Shown piece after piece: positions 44,397 through 56,354 of a DNA stretch of 64,000 bases. The DNA lies in contig JAMYHX010000130.1 in NCBI GenBank assembly GCA_025529335.1, positions 25,584 to 89,583 of the forward strand. Reading direction: 5' to 3'. Under the pieces are notes generated by a model that was given only the letters and a program-made list of their open reading frames with translations, made no database searches and had not been told where the DNA came from. The stretch's first letter is position 1. Each line of letters starts with the position of its first letter. The DNA comes from Rhizopus sp. PT2906 (lineage: Eukaryota; Mucoromycota; Mucoromycetes; Mucorales; Rhizopodaceae). Made by a program: the position numbers and the translations under genes.

Positions 44397-44747
44397 ATGA
44401 TGACTGATTACCACATCCCATACTTGAGCGAAGACGAAAAATTATTCTTGAATACAACTGCAACTTATAGTCAGGCACGTAGAATGTCCATCCAAGAGCA
44501 AAATAGGCCGAGTATTGAAGATAACCATCATCATCGACGCCATCAGGTTGTCTCTGCTCACTCTTTATCGTTCCTATGGAAACGCCGAGGCTCCTCTGCT
44601 TCCTCTTCGACTCATTCATTGTCTGGATCGATAGATTACTCTCTAGAGCCCGAGCATTCACCCAAGGCTAAAGAATTGGAAATATTAATATTTGATCAGC
44701 CTCAACGTACTGTTCGATTAAGCCTGACACCACGTTGTGCGGTTTAA
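44397..44747 (+). CDS. Uncharacterised 116-aa Ser/His-rich protein
   Basis: I do not recognise this intronless gene. It begins MMTDYHIPYLSEDEKLFLNT and contains two RRxS sites (RRMS and RRGS) typical for phosphorylation by PKA-like kinases. The middle has a His-rich segment (DNHHHRRHQ) and Ser-rich runs (GSSASSSTHSLSGS). The C-terminus is LEILIFDQPQRTVRLSLTPRCAV, the most protein-like part. No membrane segment or signal is seen. AATAAA-type ends follow near 44873-44880. It is probably real because codon use matches neighbouring genes and the frame is open over its full length, but it could be a lineage-specific orphan. Confidence 0.5.
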   Translation: MMTDYHIPYLSEDEKLFLNTTATYSQARRMSIQEQNRPSIEDNHHHRRHQVVSAHSLSFLWKRRGSSASSSTHSLSGSIDYSLEPEHSPKAKELEILIFDQPQRTVRLSLTPRCAV

Positions 44748-47700
44748 TGCAAGAAAAGGAGTCAACACTCGTGTATATAATCATCTCTTTTTCTTTTCTA
44801 TATGTTATTTCATTATTATCTTTATTATTAATCTAATGTAAATATATATCTTCATCATTTTTGTAATTCGAAATTAATAAAAATTGGGCTTTTGGGCTTA
44901 TGAGTACATTTCATTATCAAAGATAAAGGGGACACTCTTGGCGCAGTTTATCTCCCGACTTTTTTTTCCCATTTGGGCGCAGAAATAAAAGCACTCCATG
45001 ATAACGTAGATCTTTAACAATAATTAGTTCATAATATTGCTTAATTATTCTTGTTGGCTGTGTAATAATGATCTCAAGACTAGATTCATGCATTTATCAA
45101 TTCTGTAAAACACTTTAAAAACGTCATAAAATAGTACCTTCACCAGCCAACCTTGTGTTACGTGGAACGGTGCTAAGAAACTGGAGCTGTGCTAAAAGTG
45201 AAAGAGCTTTTTCTTGATTGTTTGAAATACTACACAACCGGATTGAATAGTAAAAGTGTTTGCTTTTGTGTAGTATGTAGGAAAGCACATAATGAGCTTT
45301 TACACTTGAAACTATTTTTGTAAGCATAACTTCTTTTTCTTTTACAATGATAAGCTGGCTTGGACTTCCTTAAAAGGTCACCCTTTTTTTTATCTTTTTC
45401 CTAGATAGCATGTTTTTGGTTACAACGGTTCGATTCATTTAAGAATGAAATTGTGTACACATATACATTCATTTTTTTTAAAAATATGTTTCATTGTTCA
45501 CACTGTTCCCAGCTTACACCATCAAATTTTCCTCTTTAAGTAAACGACCTTTTTCTCCTACATGGTGTTTAGTATAGAGAACTCAAACAGTAAATGCTTG
45601 CATAGGTGTAGTAGATGAAGGCTAATTTGCATTCATCAAGAACGGTATTTTAGCTTTACATCTAACGTCTTGGATAATCATAAAAGGAAAATAACGGTGA
45701 GAGTATTATTGAATGGCTTCTTGTTCTTGTGGATAAATCAAAGTCAACTTCACCGACCACCAAAGTTCCATGTTGTCTTTTGAAGGAGTGAGAGCAAACT
45801 CTAAGGCATGCTTAGAATATTCCTGTCATCGTATGCTCAAGTAAAGTCAAATATTTCTTCATGCTCAGGCTTCGAGCAACTGGATTAATACAGAGAGGAA
45901 ATGCTGATACGTGTAGTTACACGCCTATATTAATTTTAAATTTTCCGGTGTCAGTTCATGATGATCGACAATGGATGTACTTCATTTTTTACTCAAGACA
46001 AAGTAACAATCCCCAGTGTTTTGACCGTAGGAAGATTATCCGTTGGAAGAGATGTATAAGCGTTTATTTATCCGTGCGGGAAAGGATGTAAGGTAATCAT
46101 TGGCTTGCTGAAGCTGGTTTTATATACTAATTTGGTTAAATTGCCATCTGATATACACAGACTTTGAAACATTCCCGATAAAGCTGACGAGTAACAAGAT
46201 GAATGTAACAGGCTTATTTAGAATCGAGAGCATACGCGAGTAGACAGCGTACAGCTACCCGTATTCATTTAGACTGGAGAAGGCTTTTTATTAAATAACA
46301 ATAGTGGTATCATGTACTGACAATTAGCACTTGTTAGGTCAAAAGGAGGACCAGGTCTTTTTATGGATATTGTTAGTACAGTGTCTAATGCTACTAATGA
46401 TCGTCATCTAAGGATATTTCCCCCAGAAATACCCTCATTAAGAAATAGGAAATATGTATTGATAAGCATTTCCTGTAGGAAAAGGACCAAGTGATCACTG
46501 TTTGTATATAATTCAAATCAAGAGACTTGAATATTCAACTGGGGGAAGGACTTAATTGCCGTTCAAGGCTCCCTAATAGATATCTCTCCTAGAGATATTC
46601 TTTGTGTTTACACAAAATGATTGGTTTTACTTAATTTCTGTAAGTTATTGATTTTTGCCTTTGCTATGCCTTCTTAAGTGCAGGGACTACAACCATAACC
46701 ATATCTGGTATTCATAAAAGTGATAAGCTCCCTATTTAAGAATATTATTAAAATCAGGCGATAAATGCGTCGTCTGGAGATCTTGGCTTCTTTATCATTA
46801 GTTTTAATACTTTATGCAAATAAACACGGTGTAACTATTGGTAAACATTCAATTGCTTCCATGTTTCATTTAACAAAGACCACTAAATTTCGTCCATTGA
46901 TCTTACTCATCATTTCTTAAAGGCTCAAATCAACAGAGTGTTTGACTTTTTCTTTTTAAAAAAGATCATGGCATATATTTCAATGGATATTTCATCCTAG
47001 ATTTCGCTCAACATATTGTCTTCTAAGCCCCTAGGTAGGCTCACGTTGTCCTTTAGCATCAATAAGCATGCTATGTCACTGCTACCATTGGCGTAACAGC
47101 GGACTTGGAGAAATAAATGGAAGAAATGCCAGCCATGCTGTGTTACAGAAGATTAAAAAAGGACCCTGAATGACAAGCTCGGTTAAAACGAATTTACACA
47201 GTGTAGATGATGTGGGTTTCCATTTTAAGGCGTTTGAATTAATAAAAGAAAGATCTAGATATGATGATTATTAATAGATAAAAGGGAAAAGGCAAATCAA
47301 CGCTGTGCATTTATCAGCATGTAGCGATCGATATGATTCATCTGCTTACAGACGCGAAATACACCCAGATTATTAAACAGCTATCAGTATCAATGTCATA
47401 CTTATCAGATTGTCATAGCTATCAAGTAATCATGACAACAATTATTGTTTCCTTTCATTGTTAATAGAGATAAGGTTGTACAATGAAAGCCTTTTTCGTA
47501 CAATAAATGCCTTTTATGGTAATGAGTTTAACTCGTGCTCCTTTGGTCTTTTTTGATTTGCCAATAATATTAGATTGGTAAAAGTGGGAATATGTCCTCA
47601 CTGGCAACCAAGAATGGATGTATAATGAATTTACATATTATTCAGACACGTCCATTTATTTTCTCATATATGAATAATCACATATGGCTATACGTCCACA

Positions 47701-48651
47701 CATTTGTGCACTTGAGCATACGTACTCATAGCTTATATATGTATATGCTTTCAATGGAAAAAAAAAAGCAACACATATAAGGACCACTCGTCCCCAGTTC
47801 AATAGGTACTACACATAAACACAAAATACAAAGTGTTAATTAAATCGATCCATGCCTTCATGTGTGTACAGATGCCGTGGCGTTGCTAAGCAATCGATCA
47901 ATTACTGTCGTCTTCTTACCTTGTCTTGCCTTCCCGCGGATATGTTGACATTTAAAATATTTGTTCAACATTATTCTATTCCCTTTTTGACAGTGCAGGA
48001 AAACATGCCATTGGTAGAATAAACTTTGTCATTTGCAAAATAGGAAAGGCGAATTTGTAACTATTAAATTAGTGTACCAAGAATTATAAAATAGAAAAGG
48101 TAGAATGGAAAAAAAAATTGAGAAAGAGAGACAAAAATGGAACAAATCAATCTAGGGTTCCAATCCTTCTGCTAATAATGGTCATTAAAATGTGTGAATG
48201 GTATCATCTTGCAGAGATGTAAATGAAAAAAGAGAAAAACATCAAGAGAAACCGACAAGATGACAAAGATAAAAGAGAAACCCTAAAGGCTTGATCCATT
48301 TCTATCTTTTGTTTTCTTTCAGGCTTACTTAATGAAGAAAAAGGACTATATCGTCAGTGTAATCTGTCAATGTATGTGTTTGTAGTGGAAGTAGAGTATC
48401 CCATCCAATAAGAGTATATGGATACTGTTACATTTGACGACAGCCAAAAAAACTCAGAATCATGTGGCTCATTTTAACCCAAGAAATCCCTAGCAAACAT
48501 GCGGCATAAACATGTAGAATACTTTTTTTCTATTGTAGATCCCCGCTTGTGTATAAATAGTCCAAGAAAATTAAGTTTTTATTTTATTTTTTGTTTCGAT
48601 CATAATTGTTTATTTTTCTGATCTGTTATTTACTGTTACTATCAAACTGAC
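44748..48651. other. Gene desert, 3.9 kb, upstream of medA
   Basis: The longest gene-free stretch of the window. No frame over 80 codons looks like protein, and no tRNA or repeat was recognised. It ends in a leader-like AT-rich region and an ATG at 48652. Such long upstream regions are usual for developmental regulators, so it may hold enhancer-like sites for medA or a noncoding RNA. I see no specific element. Confidence 0.45.
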
Positions 48652-50383
48652 ATGCCAATTGATTCAAATACGATCGATAATTCAAACAGTAAAGTGATTA
48701 GCAGTCGTTTAATCATCTTACTAATGCTTGTTTCTTTATAGCATTTGCTCTTTCTTTGGTATCTGGACAGCAAGTGCGTCCCCGGATGCCTGCAGTTCAG
48801 TGCAATGTCAATCAAGACATAGCACTTCCTAATGCTGATCCTCATCTCTATTCAATTTTCCCACCATCCGGAGTAGAAGGACAAACTCTTACCGTCATTG
48901 TTCATACATATATCCCTGTTCCTGTTAAAATTGCCTTCAATCAATACATTGTTGAGACTCAGCGACAGAATACACAAGGAAAGGTATCCTTAGTCACCAA
49001 AGTCCCTTCATTTGAAGAAGTAGCTTCAAGTACACATACAGTTCAAATTAGACTCGTTTTTATGGATAAAAATAATCCATACAGCCCTATTTGTGGCTAT
49101 GTAATTGGCTCTTTTACCTACGAGGCTCGAAATAATGTTAATCACGAAACATCTGACAGCAATCCTTTGCCTAATAGCACCATGTCTTTAGCTAGTCAAG
49201 GCATGCAGCCGCTCTTTATCTCTCAGCAGCCCAATGATTTCTTAGCTTCTTCCTTTCCATCTTCTGGAAGAGGTAACATTCTCATTCTTATTTTTATTGA
49301 ACCACAAATGAATTGATTTTTTTTTATATAGACACCACATTCCCAGGTCAACAACAGCAACAGTTCTCGCCATTCTTTCCACTCGATTTCACAAACCAGC
49401 GAGTTCCCAACGACCCTCATTTCTTTATTCCTAGTAATGGCAACAATAATAACGTTAATAGTAATATATAATTACTACTTTATTAAACTTGGTACTTACT
49501 ATAGACTATAGAATACATTCCTTATTCAACACCAACAACATCATCATCAAGCATCCATGCAATTACATCTCAACAACAACAACATAGCCCTATAAGTCAT
49601 AATCCAGGAAACCATATGTCTTTAACAAATACAAGCAGCGACTTTCAAAACATGCTTTCATACGGCAATGATGCAAGCTATAACAGTCCTATGCCTAATC
49701 AAGCTCCTTTGAACTATGACTTCTCGTCATTCAACCTGCAGTCCATGTTTCCTGCACAACCTGATCGACTTACTTCACCAAGGTCACATATTCGACGTAT
49801 GCCACGTAACTTTCGTGGATACGGACGAACACCTATTGATTTTCATTCGGTAACCTTGAACGATTACAATCCTTATCCAGATAATCCTATTGGTTTCAAT
49901 TTTCGAATGAATGGCTGCGTAAAGACGATGGAGAAAGATTGGACACCAGAAGAGTTTAGCAATCATCGTCGCTTGGTTATGTTTACGAGAGCCACTGAGC
50001 ACACAGGAATTGTTTGCAATTTCGAACCAGTTTCTCAAAATCAGATCAGTAAGAAAGATGCCATTATTGTTTCTTGTATTCAATGGCCAGATGAAGGCAG
50101 TTACTGGATCACGTCTGTTGATTGTATCAACCTAGCAGAGTTTCTTGTGGGTAGGCCATTTAGTGTGGATTACAAGAATTGTATCCGGCGTAACCTTGAA
50201 GGATTCGGTCCTACTACTGTTAGCAAAACTAAACCAGAATCACAAGAATTCTTTAGGCTGATCATGGCATTTAGTAATCCTAAACCAAGGAATATAGAAA
50301 AGGATATCAAAGTATTTCAATGGCATGTGTTGCCATTTGCTCTCAAAAAGATAATCATAAAGTACAACACAGAGCAACCATGA
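48652..50383 (+). CDS. medA: Medusa (MedA/Ren1/Acon-3) family developmental regulator
   Basis: A nuclear regulator of 522 aa related to Aspergillus Medusa, Fusarium Ren1 and Neurospora Acon-3, which control conidiophore development and adhesion. Exons: 48652-48688, 48742-49272, 49332-49460, 49512-50383. The N-terminal half contains LYSIFPPSGVEGQTLTVIVH and a beta-rich segment (residues about 40-150). Gln/Ser/Asn-rich linkers follow. The C-terminal domain (about residues 340-515) matches MedA: GCVKTMEKDWTPEEFSNHRR, IVSCIQWPDEGSYWITSVD, IRRNLEGFGPTTVSKTKPES and NPKPRNIEKDIKVFQW, then ALKKIIIKY. The third acceptor is ambiguous between two nearby TAGs; the downstream one keeps the frame. Function in a Mucorales, which make sporangiospores not conidia, is unknown. 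Confidence 0.85.
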
Positions 50384-52849
50384 TTTTATGTATAGTTTTT
50401 ATTTATTTTTATTTTATATGCTTATGTTTTGTGTAAATATGTTCAATCATTACTTCTATTACTACCATTACTATTACTACTAATAATCATGCTAATTTTA
50501 ATAATAAACAAAGCCTTTTTTAGTTGTTGCCGTGTTACCTTTTTTTTTTTCTCTATTTCTTGGTGCATTTCACAAACGGATTTGATTTATTCAAATTTAT
50601 TAATTTGTGTAAATGAACGTCTTGAAATAGCTCTAAAATGATGTGTATTCTTTCTGATTGGGTAAATGATTTGGCTCAGATTTAACTACGACTTTAAATT
50701 GTATTTCATTGTAAGAAAAGATCGTGTTCAGCATTGATCAAGTTGTGATACAAAATGTATATAGACGGGCTTACGTAAGACCTTGTTACAAAGAAACTAC
50801 TACTATTTTAATCAAATGCAACGTCATGGTAATACCATAAAAAGACATTCCGTAAACTCGATATTCTTGATATATGATGGAAAAAAACATAATAGATCAT
50901 TATTCTATTTTGATGAAAAAAAAAAGTCAAATATGTTGACATCTAAACGAAAGAGTAACGATAAAAGAAAAAAGAAAGGAGAGGAAAGACAAATGTCCGT
51001 CATTATCAGTGAAATCTCTTGTCATCACACAGTCGCCAGGGTAGATCATTTTGAAATCAAAGCCTTGAGATCTCAGAGATCCATTTCACTAAAAGCTTAA
51101 ACTTGGAATACAATGAGAACATACGCCTGATCAAACTAACATTACCCACAGGGACAGAAAGACCGACTTTTATAGCAAGCACAGTATTCTTTAGCCTATC
51201 TCTGTCATCTAAAGATTCTAGGTGATCCGCAAAGCATATCAACTTGCAGACTATTCTATCGGCATTCTTTGCCGCAACCTGCACTCAAAGGAGCATACGA
51301 TGCTAATATATGATAATGCTATTCAGGTTAAAGTTGTGAATGAAGGAAGTAGTTACATCTGTTACACTGAACAGAAAGAAGAAATCAGCTTATACACATT
51401 TCTGAGGGGGGCAAACTCGTGTTTCCAGAAGTCCCACTGCCCCAAAGTAAACTTGTCTTGTAGAACAGGTTAAGAAAGATCAATTTGTACAGAAATGACA
51501 GTTACGTGGTAAAATTAGTGTAATACAAGTTTAAGGGCAATCTTACAAAAGTCCCAAGTGTGGTTTTTCTTGCTTTACAACTATATAAAATTTCCCGTAG
51601 CGGTAATGAGAATATAAAGTGTTTTACAAAGGATATCTGGGAAACTTTTCTTCATCTTTCTCTTTTTTTTTTTTTTTAAAATAAAAGGATATCCAAGTTC
51701 CTTCAAAAGAAGCATCGACAAAAAATAAACAATGCATTTCTCTCTATTGAAAGCTCCCCAACAAAATGGAAGCTTGGGAGAGAAGGAGTTGACTCAACGC
51801 CTAAGCCTACCTGTATAACACAAGATAGAGATTAATATCTGATAAATGCCTCTTTGAAACAACTTGAAATACGACTGTCCCTTTTCCAGACAGAAATATC
51901 TCGCTCAAGGTTACCTAGAGGGATCGTGACTGGTGCTGAAGTCAGGGTTGAAGAAGTTGCAGGAAAAGTAGAAATACAAGAAAATGATGAAATGCAAGCA
52001 TATTTCATGAAAAAAAGAAAGAAAGTCGCTCTAGAAGACAAAACGGATCCACTTTGTCGTATTTACTCTATAAATACTTAATTATTCTAAATCTATCAGA
52101 TTGGACAATATTAAGAGACTGGCCACAAAAGATGTTTATATAACACATTGTGATTGATTCAGGTAATTTTCCTGTTTGAATATAAAAAGACGCTGTTTGT
52201 AATAATCCTCTCACCTGTGTATAGAAGCTTATCAACATTCATCTGTGTTTTCCTTCTTTGGTTATTATTTCGACTATATTACATACTTTTACAGGAAATT
52301 GTACCAGCAGACTTTGTTGTTGAAAACGGTGTCGATGACCTTTCCCCGCCGTTTGATAGAACTCTTTTAATCAATGATTCTTTTGAAAAAGACTTTGAAA
52401 GTCTTTTTCAATAAGGGTCATTTACAAAGAATATATTCAAACTATCTTGGACCTCGTAGTATCATTACCAGCTCCTTAACTAATCATCCATTTCAAAAGG
52501 CGCTATTTGCTGCCTGCTACCAAAGAAGATGTAAGAAACAAGACAATCGAGACATACGATATGAAGATATGCCTAGTTTAGATAATATCTGGAAAGCCAA
52601 GTATCGATATACAAAAACGCTCAATCGTGTATTCATTGTGCCCGCATTATGCTATTAGATGGTGCCAGCAGCTTACTATTTTATTGAAATAAAGAACCAT
52701 TCAGTTTAATTAATTATCTTACAAAGTCTTATTGTATAAAGATTCAAAATAAATCCATTCAGTATAAAACTAGATCGCCTTGAATGATGAACAAAAGCAC
52801 GCCTTTTACTTTGTACATTGCATTAGATGCCAACTTATTATTTTATTCT
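50384..52849. other. Gene-poor 2.5 kb with unassigned open-frame relics
   Basis: After medA I find no complete gene until the YRA1 3' end. Several short frames look partly protein-like: 51222-51473 (IRKAYQLADYSIG and QVKVVNEGSSYICYTEQ), 51854-52081 (LFQTEISRSRLPRG, KVALEDKTDPLCR) and 52374-52658 (ACYQRRCKKQDNRD, MPSLDNIWKAKYRYT). None starts with a clear ATG and they do not splice together convincingly. They could be a decayed gene, parts of an unknown repeat, or chance. T14 at about 51664-51678 and CTT runs may end the medA transcript. Confidence 0.4.
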
Positions 52850-53968
52850 TTAATACGGACGCTGTAAATACGGAGTGTAGTCTCTAATTGGATAAACGAG
52901 TTTAGCAATAGTATAATAAAAAGAAGAAAGCAACACTTACTGTGTATCATTATTGAATCCAACCCTAGCTGAGACACCCACAGTTCTTGAGGAATATCGT
53001 GGAACGACAGGTGGTGTTGGTCTGTATTGCAGTCGAGCACGCAAAACTCGTCCTAATGAATAAATGGATTTTTTTTTAAAAAAAAAAGAAGCAGAGAGTG
53101 TTTTAATAGATAATTACCATCTGCAATTTCCCCATCTAGCTTGGCCACGCATTCCTGAGCGGATTGTGGATACATAAACTCTACCTCTGCCTCATGTAAA
53201 GGCCTTCCCATTGGATCTAAGAGCATATCACAGCTCAATATGGGTCCAAACATACTGCAAGTTTCCTGCATTTTTTTAAAAAAAGATGAGGAAACTGTCT
53301 ATAATATTATAATATACAATACCCCAACATCCTCTGCAGTTGCTCTGGGATCAAGATTGCAAAGCAAGACAATGCTCGTTCTTTCTCGAGGGTCTATTGA
53401 TTTTTGCTGAAACATTGTGCTGACGACAGCAGGCTCCTGCTGTATTGGTTGAGGGGTTTGCTTTGGTTGTTTTTGCTTTTGAGGCGGGTATGGTGCTGGT
53501 GAACTCTTGGCTCTTGCTGGTGCTTTACTTTTGGTAACCGGAGTCACAGCTTTAGTGATGATCAGGGTCGAAGGGTCAATCGACGGTTTTCTTTTATCAA
53601 CATTCTCAGTATAGTTTGTAGGCCGAATAGTTTTTGTGATGATGGGACCAGCTGGTCTCTGCTTTTACATGAGTCACTTTCGCATATTCTACAAGTATTT
53701 TACTTACCCCTTTGATTTGTGTTGTCATTGGCTTAAGAGGAGGTACTTTAGTTCCTAATCTGTTATTAATTGGATGTGAGGTTCTCTTTTGAATCGTTCT
53801 GTTGTCCATTCTTCGAATAACTGGATTTCTCTGCTGATGAGTGGCATTGGAATACTGCCTAGCTTGATTTTGTCGTGTAATATGGGGAGCTCCCTTTTTT
53901 ATACCACGCTTATTTTTATTCTTTATAATCTCGTCCAAAGAGTTATCCAAATCTCTTGCTCTACCCAT
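52850..53968 (-). CDS. YRA1: mRNA export adaptor, Yra1/ALY-REF type RRM protein
   Basis: A 297-aa nuclear RNA-binding protein that probably links mRNA to the export receptor via the helicase Sub2/UAP56. Exons: 53968-53708, 53661-53323, 53265-53118, 53052-52941, 52883-52850. The N-terminus ARDLDNSLDEIIKNKNKRG matches the Sub2-binding motif of yeast Yra1 (LDKSLDEII). A basic Arg/Gln-rich region and a Pro/Lys-rich linker follow. One RRM is present in the C-terminal half (RNP2 SIVLLCNL, RNP1-like AEVEFMYP, LDGEIADGRVLRARL). The stop could come directly after exon 4 (CAG TAA), but the GTAAGT there and a matching downstream exon giving DYTPYLQRPY favour splicing. It is divergent from PIG-H with 193 bp between the starts. 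Confidence 0.75.
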
Positions 53969-54161
53969 GACACACAGAAAAAATTATTGACAGCAAGAAG
54001 GGAAGGAAGAGAGGAAGAGAGGAAGAGAGAGTGAGAGTGAGAGTGAGTTTTTTCCTTCCACCTGTGCAACAGATGTTTCATGACTGCTACTTTATATGCT
54101 TGTATATACGAAGCGCTTCCTTTTTTTTCTCTCTCTCTCTTTCTTTTTTTTTATAAATTCA
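53969..54161. promoter_or_regulatory. Shared divergent promoter, YRA1 / GPI15
   Basis: 193 bp between start codons with purine-rich DNA next to YRA1 (53996-54048) and pyrimidine-rich DNA next to GPI15 (54119-54151). A TATAAATT-like sequence lies at about 54151-54158, very close to the GPI15 ATG. Inference from spacing and composition. Confidence 0.5.
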
Positions 54162-54882
54162 ATGGAAGCCCATCCGTCATCAGCCAAGGCAGTAACCATA
54201 GAAAAGCATAAGGATGGTTCAATAACTTATACTGTGCTCAAGAGTGAACAGACACGAGAATATACAGTTTATGCGTCGTATCGACCTTTTAATATATTCG
54301 ATCTGATATGTCTCATAACTACAGCATATCTTATCTGGGTAAAGAATGAAAAGAGAGAGAGACATTAAAGAATGAGGACTGATATATATATATATACACA
54401 TATATATCATAAAAAGATAGTTTACTATAAACATGCAGGCTTCGTTTTCCTTGGTTGGTTTTTAATGAAGCGAAGGCAAGTAAGACGAGGTAATGATGAA
54501 ATAGGATAATGACAATGATGATAATAACTGACAATGAATAGAAAGTATTATGGCGATAAGGGATCTTGGTGTGCAAATAAAAACAGTATATTGGGATGGA
54601 TCAGCAGTGACACGATTTATTGACATATTAAAAATTGAGGATATTATAATTCATGAAGGAATAAGCTTTTGGCAGATCAAGTCATATATTGCCATCATTA
54701 TTAAAGATGAGGATAAAATGGTTATCGTATACGAGGTAAGAACATACATGTATTTATAAGGAGATGTGTATTGAATTATGAAATAGAATCTATTACCAAA
54801 ACTAGACCCAATCTTACTCGAAACATATCGAGGAGTACGCTCGATTATATTCCCATTTGAAAAGGATTTATTTGCAAAATAA
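54162..54882 (+). CDS. GPI15: GPI-GlcNAc transferase subunit PIG-H / Gpi15
   Basis: An ER membrane subunit of the complex that adds GlcNAc to phosphatidylinositol, the first step of GPI anchors. Exon 1 is 54162-54338, ending in a hydrophobic helix (FNIFDLICLITTAYLIW). Exons 54542-54735 and 54787-54882 encode the PIG-H domain (RDLGVQIKTVYWDGSAVTRF, KIEDIIIHEGI, PKLDPILLETYRGVRSIIF). The middle exon is the problem. The segment 54439-54500 would add a second helix (FVFLGWFLMKRRQ) but does not join exon 1 in phase with the visible splice sites. Using an acceptor at about 54471 gives a 19-nt exon, RRQVRR, that joins both sides in frame but loses helix 2. I cannot resolve this. A one-base error or real damage is possible. 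It converges on LST8, 46 bp apart. Confidence 0.72.
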
Positions 54883-54928
54883 TCATAATTAGGTATACAT
54901 ACATATATTCATTATAAATATATGTATG

Positions 54929-56354
54929 TTAAGAATATCCAACCGATAAATCGTTCAGTGCAACACATACAGCTGCTTTATGATGTCCATTATACTGTCG
55001 AATGATCTCTCCATTTTGCAATTCCCATAACCTGGCGACATGATCCGATGAAGCTATAAAGTGTTATATATATATATACATTTTATGTACATTATCTATA
55101 TTACCTGTGACAAGATACGCTGAATCAGCTGAAAAGGCACAATCCCATACCCATCTTTGATGACCTTGTAAAGTTAAATAAAGTTCAAAATTCTTTTCCG
55201 TATTCCAAATCTTGGCTGTATTATCGGCTGAACATGTAGCTAATAGTCTTTATCTTTTATTAGTGTTGTTTTTTACATATTAGATGACTTACTTGGTATC
55301 AGGACTGAGCATCACCCGCAAGATATAGCTGTTGTGAGCCTGAAACTGATGAATGGGTTCAATGTCACTTCCATCAGGTCCGCTATTTAATTTCCATACA
55401 AAACAGGTTCCCTTTTCACTATGTTAAATATACTATCTATTCTTTATATCACCAAGTGTACCTTATTATTGGCAGCAACCAGAATGGACCCATCTGATGC
55501 TACTGTCACCGAGCGCATGGCAACGCCTTCCTCAGGAACCTAATAAAAATAAATTGAGCTTTCATATACACACACATAATATATATTCTATGCTTACAAG
55601 CTCATGAGTGCATGAATGAGCTGTCAAGTCCCATATCTTGACTGCTCCGTTTTGATCACAAGTGATAAGTTCACCTTGATTGGCATGCATGACAGCATCG
55701 TTAATAGGACAACCATTATCAAAGTTTCTCGTCAAGATAGGAGTTCTACCAGATCGTGTATCCCATATCTTCAAATGACCATCTTCACTAGCTGTAAACA
55801 TCCAGCGACCTTCTCCATGAAATCCAGTTGCGATCACATTTCCAGTATGTTCTCCAAATACAACAAACTGATTTTCATCACGTCAATATGTACTATTTCT
55901 TTTCATCATCATCGTCATCTTATTACTTACAGGATTATCATTATTACTTGCAATATCATATAACCGAACAGAATGATTTCCTATATAAAAAGGGTAAACA
56001 AGACAAAGAAGAAGAGAGAGAAAGGACAATTACCTGCAGCAGCTAAAATGACTTTATCTGGTGAAATGCATAAACGGTTGACTTGCTATAGCATGGTTAG
56101 TTTTTTCTTTTTTCTTCCTTTCATGTTCTCTTTTATTTCTTAAAGCATGATTACATTACTGAATCTGAATGTTTGATTGTCTTGGAGCAAATACCACTTA
56201 GAGCCTCCCAAAAGCGAATCGTGTTGTCATACCCTGCAGTGACGAGAATAACAGAGTGACTATCATTTTGTAAAGACATTTGGTACTGCTGCATCTGATC
56301 ATAATATTGTTCTTGTTCTTTTTCTTCTTGCTTTTGCTGTGTATCGCCACCCAT
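54929..56354 (-). CDS. LST8: TOR complex WD40 subunit Lst8
   Basis: Lst8/mLST8 binds the TOR kinase domain and belongs to TORC1 and TORC2. 343 aa from eight exons: 56354-56160, 56085-56034, 55980-55931, 55867-55598, 55539-55462, 55411-55293, 55247-55105, 55053-54929. The hallmark starts are LVTAGYDNTIRFWEALSGIC and SDSQVNRLCISPDK, then HSVRLYDIASNNDNP, ASEDGHLKIWDTRS, NQGELITCDQNGAVKIWDL, LLATCSADNTAKIW and ASSDHVARLWELQNGEI, ending with GHHKAAVCVALND. All exon phases agree. There is a Gln/Glu-rich extension of about 25 residues (QQKQEEKEQEQYY) before the first blade that the human protein lacks. The ATG at 56354 is the first in frame. Confidence 0.94.

Noticed and set aside
45427..45440. tRNA B-box-like GGTTCGATTC
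   Set aside because: No matching A box, acceptor stem or cloverleaf could be found around it.
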